Origin: Williamsia phyllosphaerae | GTDB taxonomy: Bacteria > Actinomycetota > Actinomycetes > Mycobacteriales > Mycobacteriaceae | DNA length: 64,000 bases | Reading direction: 5' to 3' | Assembly: GCF_014635305.1 (NCBI RefSeq) | Contig: NZ_BMCS01000001.1 | Location: 930,001-994,000, forward strand | In this document: positions 59,909 through 64,000 of the stretch, piece after piece | How the letters are laid out: each line of letters begins with the position of its first letter | Numbering within the stretch: position 1 is the stretch's first letter | Program-made: the position numbers and the translations under genes | Notes under the pieces: model-generated | What the model saw: only the letters and a program-made list of their open reading frames with translations | What the model was told of the DNA's origin: nothing | The model's database searches: none

Positions 59909-60831
59909 CAGCTCCGCCCGTTCCGCAACGACTCGACCCAGGCCTGCGAGGTGCTGTGGTCAGGGGGAGCCGCACCGTTGCCGCGGGCGGCGGGCCAGGA
60001 TCCGAGGAAGGTCACGTTTCGAGCGTAGGCATGTAGCGCGGCGAGCGCCTCGGTCATCGCGGCGTCGTCGATGTGCCCGGCCGCGTCGAGGTAGAAGTAG
60101 TAGCCCCGCTCGCTGCGACGAGGGCGCGATTCGATGCGGGTCAGATCGATTCCGCGACCGGCGAATTCGCTCATCGCCCGCATCAACGACCCCGGCTCGT
60201 TCGCCAGGTCGAGGACGACCGACGTGCGGTCGTCACCGGTGCGCGGCGGCACCGGTGCGGGTTGACCGAGCAACACGAAACGTGTCGTCGCATCGGCGGA
60301 GTCGGCGACACCGTCGGCGATGACGGTCAGCCCGTGCATCCGGGCGGCCAGCGCCGTGGTCAGCGCGGCGTCGGCCCGGCCCTGCGCCACATCGGCCGCG
60401 GCCGCGGCGTTCGACGCCGCCGGGATGATCCGTGCCGACGGGTAGAGGCGTTCCAGGCTCTCGCGGGTCTGGCCCGCGGCGACGGGATAGGCCGCGACGG
60501 TGGTGATCGCGTCGGTGTCGGCGCGGGTCGCGACGGTGAACGCGATGTCGAGAACGGTCTCGGCGAAGATCTGCACGCGACTGCCCGCGACGAGCGCATC
60601 CATGGTCGCCGGAACGGCGCCCTCCACCGAACTCTCCATCGGCACACACCCGAAATCGACAGCGCCCGTTCGCACCAGATCGATCACCGCGGGCGGACTG
60701 CTCGCCGACCGGCGGATGGAGTCGGCGGCGATCTCGGGATGTCCGTGTGCGGGGACGACCTCGTCGAGCAGTCGGTCCAACGCCATCTCGGTGAACGTCC
60801 CGGACGGACCGAAGTAGGCGATGGCGGACAC
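59908..60831 (-). CDS. pheA: Prephenate dehydratase
   Basis: A 307-residue enzyme that converts prephenate to phenylpyruvate in phenylalanine synthesis. The catalytic domain opens YFGPSGTFTEMAL; the hallmark Thr-Arg-Phe is in DATTRFVLLGQP near residue 180. A C-terminal ACT domain with the ESRP motif (IDLTRIESRPRRSERGYYFYLD) should bind phenylalanine for feedback control. GTG start. No chorismate mutase domain is present, as in mycobacteria (Rv3838c). Confidence 0.95.
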   Translation of the reverse strand: MSAIAYFGPSGTFTEMALDRLLDEVVPAHGHPEIAADSIRRSASSPPAVIDLVRTGAVDFGCVPMESSVEGAVPATMDALVAGSRVQIFAETVLDIAFTVATRADTDAITTVAAYPVAAGQTRESLERLYPSARIIPAASNAAAAADVAQGRADAALTTALAARMHGLTVIADGVADSADATTRFVLLGQPAPVPPRTGDDRTSVVLDLANEPGSLMRAMSEFAGRGIDLTRIESRPRRSERGYYFYLDAAGHIDDAAMTEALAALHAYARNVTFLGSWPAARGNGAAPPDHSTSQAWVESLRNGRS

Positions 60832-60874
60832 CTCGTCAGACTAATGCACCGTTTGCCAGGCCCCGGATTTCAGT

Positions 60875-60893
60875 TTAGGTTAGGGTTACCTTA
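60875..60893 (+). promoter_or_regulatory. DtxR/IdeR iron box
   Basis: TTAGGTTAGGGTTACCTTA, which agrees with most of the 19-base iron box (TTAGGTTAGGCTAACCTAA). It lies 38 bases upstream of the DUF2470 gene and 43 bases upstream of divergent pheA. Repression by the Fe(II)-loaded DtxR/IdeR regulator in iron-replete cells is expected for the DUF2470 gene. Confidence 0.82.
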
Positions 60894-60931
60894 ATCAAAT
60901 TTCGATCGCTCCTACCACCACGAGGTACGCC

Positions 60932-61702
60932 ATGGCCGAGACCATCACCGCCCGCCCGACCGACGCCGAGTCGATCCGCACGGCGTGTATGCGGGTCACT
61001 GCGGCGATGGTCGCGATCGAGGGCGCCGAACCGTCCCCGGTGACGATGGTCCACCTCTTCGACGGCCAGGCGTTCCTGCTCATCGGATCCGACACCGCCG
61101 CCATGGCCGCGGCCGCCGACACCAACGACCCGATCGCCGCGATGATCGAGGTGACCGACTGCGCGCCGATCGAACTCCGCGAACCGGTCCGGTCGCTCAT
61201 CTGGCTCAACGGAACCCTGCACAGGGTCCCGGCCGACCTCGAGCGCGACCTGGCCATGGAGATCGCCATGGACCATCCGTCCGACGAGCTTCTCGACCTC
61301 GGTCACGGATCGTCGATGCTGCGGGTCCAACTCAGCGGCGCGGTCATCGCCACCGCGGCCGGCGCCGCGTCGGTCAGCGCAGAGGAGCTCACCCGCGCCG
61401 TCCCCGACCCGTTCTGGGAGAACGAGGCCGACTGGATCTCCCATCTCGACTCCGAGCACTCGGAGCTGGTCGTGCAGATGGCGCGACGGCTCCCGCCGTC
61501 GATGCGCACCGGCCGCGTCCGCCCGCTCGGCATCGACCGGTTCGGCATCCGCTTCCGCGTCGAGGCCGACTGCGGTGAGGGCGACCGTGACTCCGACGTC
61601 CGCCTGTCCTTCGACCGCCCGGTGACCGACGTGGTGGAGCTGTCCAAGGCGTTGCGCGCGCTGGCCGGCTGCCCGTTCCTCAACAGCCTCCCGGCCGAGT
61701 AG
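60932..61702 (+). CDS. DUF2470-domain protein under iron control (Rv3839-like)
   Basis: A 256-residue cytosolic protein whose C-terminal ~85 residues fit DUF2470 (EHSELVVQMARRLPP ... RVRPLGIDRFGIRFRVEADCG). This domain occurs with heme oxygenase-like and flavin-binding split-barrel proteins, so a link to heme or iron metabolism is plausible. The N-terminal half has no clear motif. GAGGT lies six bases before the ATG, and an iron box sits in the promoter, as reported for the equivalent M. tuberculosis gene. Length normal. Confidence 0.85.
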   Translation: MAETITARPTDAESIRTACMRVTAAMVAIEGAEPSPVTMVHLFDGQAFLLIGSDTAAMAAAADTNDPIAAMIEVTDCAPIELREPVRSLIWLNGTLHRVPADLERDLAMEIAMDHPSDELLDLGHGSSMLRVQLSGAVIATAAGAASVSAEELTRAVPDPFWENEADWISHLDSEHSELVVQMARRLPPSMRTGRVRPLGIDRFGIRFRVEADCGEGDRDSDVRLSFDRPVTDVVELSKALRALAGCPFLNSLPAE

Positions 61703-61742
61703 TCACCGCCCGCTCGACGCAGGCATCACTACGCTGGCCGGG

Positions 61743-62558
61743 GTGTCGACCTCCGGTATCCGAGCGCTGCTCACCCCCGCGCGCCCGTCCGACATCGCCG
61801 TGGTCACCGACCGCGGCCGACGCCGCGCCATCGGCGCCGAGATCGTCATCGTCCTGATCCTGACGTTCGGCATGTCCGGGATCTACGCGATCCTGTCGCT
61901 GATCGAGGACGAACTGCGCTCCGGCGGCATCGGCGGCCAGACCATCGCGCTCAACCAGTCCACCTCCGCGGTCGACCTGATCGACCTCGCCCGGCAGATA
62001 CTCGCCGCGACCCGCCTGTTCGCCATCGCCGCACTCGCGGTGTACCTGCTCTACCGCAGCGGGGTCGCCCTCTCGCGGGCCGGCGTGAACCGTGCGCTGA
62101 GCCGCCGCGACGTCGCATGGGGTGCGGCGTTGGCAGCCGGGATCGGACTACCCGGCCTCGCCCTCTACGTCATCGCACGCGAACTGAACATCAACGCCCA
62201 GGTCCTGCCCAGCGACCTCACCGAGACGTGGTGGCGACTTCCGATCCTGGTGCTGTCGGCCATCGGCAACGCGGCCGCCGAGGAACTGCTCGTCGTCGCC
62301 TACCTGATCACGCGGCTGCGCCAGCTCGGGTGGTCGGAGAACCGGTCGCTGCTGGCGTCGGCGCTGCTGCGCGGGAGCTATCACCTCTACCAGGGCTTCG
62401 GCGGCGGCCTGGGCAACGTGGTCATGGGACTGGTCTACGGACGCTTCTACCAGGTCACGTCACGTGCGTGGCCGCTCGTGATCGCCCACGCACTGATCGA
62501 CAGCGTCGCCTTCGTGGGGTTCGCGCTCCTGCGTGATCGCCTGGGCTTCCTGAGCTGA
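61743..62558 (+). CDS. CPBP-family intramembrane protease
   Basis: A 271-residue membrane protein with about seven to eight helices. The CPBP/Abi active-site blocks are present: NAAAEELLVVAYLITRL (Glu-Glu), LRGSYHLYQGFGGGLGN (Arg and His), and VIAHALIDSVAFVG (His and Asp). Members cleave CAAX or bacterial substrates within the membrane; the target is unknown. GTG start. It begins 40 bases after the DUF2470 gene on the same strand. Confidence 0.88.
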   Translation: MSTSGIRALLTPARPSDIAVVTDRGRRRAIGAEIVIVLILTFGMSGIYAILSLIEDELRSGGIGGQTIALNQSTSAVDLIDLARQILAATRLFAIAALAVYLLYRSGVALSRAGVNRALSRRDVAWGAALAAGIGLPGLALYVIARELNINAQVLPSDLTETWWRLPILVLSAIGNAAAEELLVVAYLITRLRQLGWSENRSLLASALLRGSYHLYQGFGGGLGNVVMGLVYGRFYQVTSRAWPLVIAHALIDSVAFVGFALLRDRLGFLS

Positions 62559-62626
62559 CTGCGCCCCGCGGGCCGAAAGCGACCGAGGGGGTGACCCACG
62601 GCCCCTGCGCCCCTTACGATACGAAC

Positions 62627-63343
62627 ATGCTCAAACGATTGTTGGTCACGGTTCTGTGCGGCTTCATCGCCTCGACGGGCCTCGCCATGGCCACCACCAC
62701 CTCGCAGGCCTCGGCCGCCCCCGCCTGTTCCGACGTCGCCGCGGTGTTCGCCCGCGGCACCGCCGAGCCCGCCGCCCCGCTGGGCATCACCGGCGTCTCC
62801 TTCGTCGAGGCGCTGCGCTCGCAGCTGCCCGGCCGGTCGTTGTCGGTGACCGGCGTGAACTACCCGGCCAGCGCGAACTTCAACAACCGGGTCGCCTTCG
62901 GCGCGACCGTTCTCACCGGTGTGCGCGCCACCCAGGACAAGATCAAGTCCATCGCCCGCACCTGCCCGCGCACCCGCATCGTCGTCGGCGGGTACTCGCA
63001 GGGCGCCGTGGTCGCGCAGTACGCGGTGAGCCCCGGCGTCACCCTGCCCGCCTCCTACGGCCGCTTCGCACGGGACGTCCCGCCGCCGCTGCCCGCCGCG
63101 GTCGCCCGCAACGTCGCCGCCGTCGTGCTCTTCGCCACCCCGTCCACGCGCTTCCTGCGCGACGCCGGCGCCCCGGTCGTGCGGGTCTCGCCGCAGTACC
63201 AGGCCAAGACCATCCGCTACTGCATCGCCGGTGACAACATCTGCAACGGTGCCCGCCTGGCCGGCCCGAACGCGCTGCACGTCCTGTACTCGGTTAACGG
63301 CGACACGCTAAACGCGGCACGCAAGGTCGTCGGGCGCCTGTAG
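62627..63343 (+). CDS. Secreted cutinase-family hydrolase
   Basis: A 238-residue exported serine esterase. Signal peptide ends near residue 31 (SQASAAP). The fold opens CSDVAAVFARGTAEP; the nucleophile is in VGGYSQGAVVAQYAV, the Asp in CIAGDNICNG with flanking Cys for a disulfide, and the His in NALHVLYSV. This is a classic soluble cutinase-like (Culp) protein, unlike the membrane-anchored one at 22865-23878. ATG at 62627 begins the signal peptide (MLKRLLVTVL). Confidence 0.92.
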   Translation: MLKRLLVTVLCGFIASTGLAMATTTSQASAAPACSDVAAVFARGTAEPAAPLGITGVSFVEALRSQLPGRSLSVTGVNYPASANFNNRVAFGATVLTGVRATQDKIKSIARTCPRTRIVVGGYSQGAVVAQYAVSPGVTLPASYGRFARDVPPPLPAAVARNVAAVVLFATPSTRFLRDAGAPVVRVSPQYQAKTIRYCIAGDNICNGARLAGPNALHVLYSVNGDTLNAARKVVGRL

Positions 63344-63383
63344 TTCCCGTCTCATCCCGGGGACGCTCCGTACAGTCGTGGCT

Positions 63384-64000
63384 GTGAACGAGCAGGACGG
63401 GCCCTTCATCCGGCGTCCCGGTGGGTCCGGGCCCACCCCCGGCAATCCACGCGGCCCCGAGCGGCGTCGCGTGGTGCCGGGGCAGCCTTACGACCCGCCA
63501 CGGGCGTGGTCGCAGTCCCCCGATGACCGCGGTGGAAAGCCCGCTCCGCCCCCGGCCGGTCGATACGCGCCGCGCCAGGAGCCGGAGCCCTTTCGTCCCG
63601 ATCGCGGCCCGGTCCCGCCTCCTCCGGGCCGCGATCGGCGTTCGCCCGACCCGGGCGGGTTCCGTCGTCCGCCACCCCCACCGCCGCGCCGACCGGCCGA
63701 TCAACCTGGTCCGCCGTCGCGGCGACCCCGCCGGCGTCGTCGCATCCCGATCGTCCGCAGCCTGCTGGTGCTGCTCCTGGTGATCGTGGTGGGCGTAGCC
63801 GGACTGACGTTCTACTACGACTCGAAGCTCAACCGCGTCGACGCGTTGAGCAGCTACCCCGGTCGCGTCCGCGACACCCCGGGCACCAACTGGCTGCTCG
63901 TCGGCTCGGATTCGCGCGCCGACCTCTCCGCCGAGCAGAAACGGCAGCTCGCCACCGGCGACAGCGACGGCAAACGCACCGACACGATCATGCTCATCCA
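63384..64000 (+). CDS. LytR-CpsA-Psr (LCP) family protein, 5' part
   Basis: Open from GTG 63384 to the window end, about 205 residues. A Pro/Arg-rich cytosolic head (~120 residues) leads to one membrane segment (SLLVLLLVIVVGVAGLTFYY). The LCP domain then begins with NWLLVGSDSRADLS and ends, so far, at GKRTDTIMLI, both family motifs that bind the lipid pyrophosphate. LCP enzymes ligate arabinogalactan to peptidoglycan in this order. Rv3840 at the same place in M. tuberculosis is also LCP-like. The 3' end lies outside the window. Confidence 0.9.
   Translation, partial: MNEQDGPFIRRPGGSGPTPGNPRGPERRRVVPGQPYDPPRAWSQSPDDRGGKPAPPPAGRYAPRQEPEPFRPDRGPVPPPPGRDRRSPDPGGFRRPPPPPPRRPADQPGPPSRRPRRRRRIPIVRSLLVLLLVIVVGVAGLTFYYDSKLNRVDALSSYPGRVRDTPGTNWLLVGSDSRADLSAEQKRQLATGDSDGKRTDTIMLI

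Overview
The window looks like chromosome of a mycolic-acid-containing actinobacterium (order Mycobacteriales). High GC, frequent GTG starts and short or overlapping gene spacings fit this. So does a near-complete mycolate/arabinogalactan locus: Emb, AccD4, Pks13, FadD32, a Culp6-type cutinase, two antigen-85 mycolyltransferases, AftB, UbiA, a PAP2 phosphatase, GlfT2 and Glf. Gene order follows Mycobacterium tuberculosis Rv3799c-Rv3811, then Rv3813c-Rv3818 and Rv3834c-Rv3840, with insertions. LGFP-repeat proteins and details of the insertions suggest Gordonia or a close relative. That genus call is inference; no rRNA is present.

Layout. 1-1484 is the 3' end of an Emb arabinosyltransferase. 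1.6-12.6 kb is an accessory block: a CtaG-like membrane protein, an ABC exporter, three glycosyltransferases, a three-gene Tat/molybdopterin oxidoreductase operon with its own cytochrome b, a DipZ-type thiol-disulfide protein, a Tat-exported ferritin-like protein and a decayed fatty-acid desaturase fragment. 12.6-36.1 kb is the mycolate and arabinogalactan assembly region, all on the minus strand. Acyl-AMP ligase, condensing PKS and carboxyltransferase make the mycolate. Cutinase-like and antigen-85 enzymes handle it outside the membrane. Glf, GlfT2, UbiA, PAP2 and AftB supply galactan and the arabinose donor. 36.3-46.2 kb holds a PGRP amidase, a HAD phosphatase, two PlsC-type acyltransferases, a GGDEF protein, an MBL-Rieske protein and a thioesterase. 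46.2-50.6 kb has paired six-cysteine lipoproteins divergent from a feoA-feoB-nifU-like iron cluster. 50.7-55.5 kb is accessory: EVE-like protein, TetR/hydrolase pair, tautomerase, VOC/AraC pair and DMT transporter. 55.5-64 kb returns to conserved order: serS, ankyrin protein, septum-formation-like protein, zincin, phosphatase, pheA, an iron-boxed DUF2470 gene, CPBP protein, a second cutinase and the start of an LCP ligase gene.

Regulatory DNA stands out in several places. Three helically phased GTnACA repeats lie between the galactan operon and the amidase. A near-consensus DtxR/IdeR box precedes the DUF2470 gene, and weaker tandem boxes precede feoA. Two palindromes lie between the TetR gene and its divergent hydrolase. 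Several strong hairpin terminators are present. No tRNA, rRNA, CRISPR array, prophage or insertion sequence was seen. The only gene-free stretch over 300 bases (12188-12578) contains the desaturase remnant.
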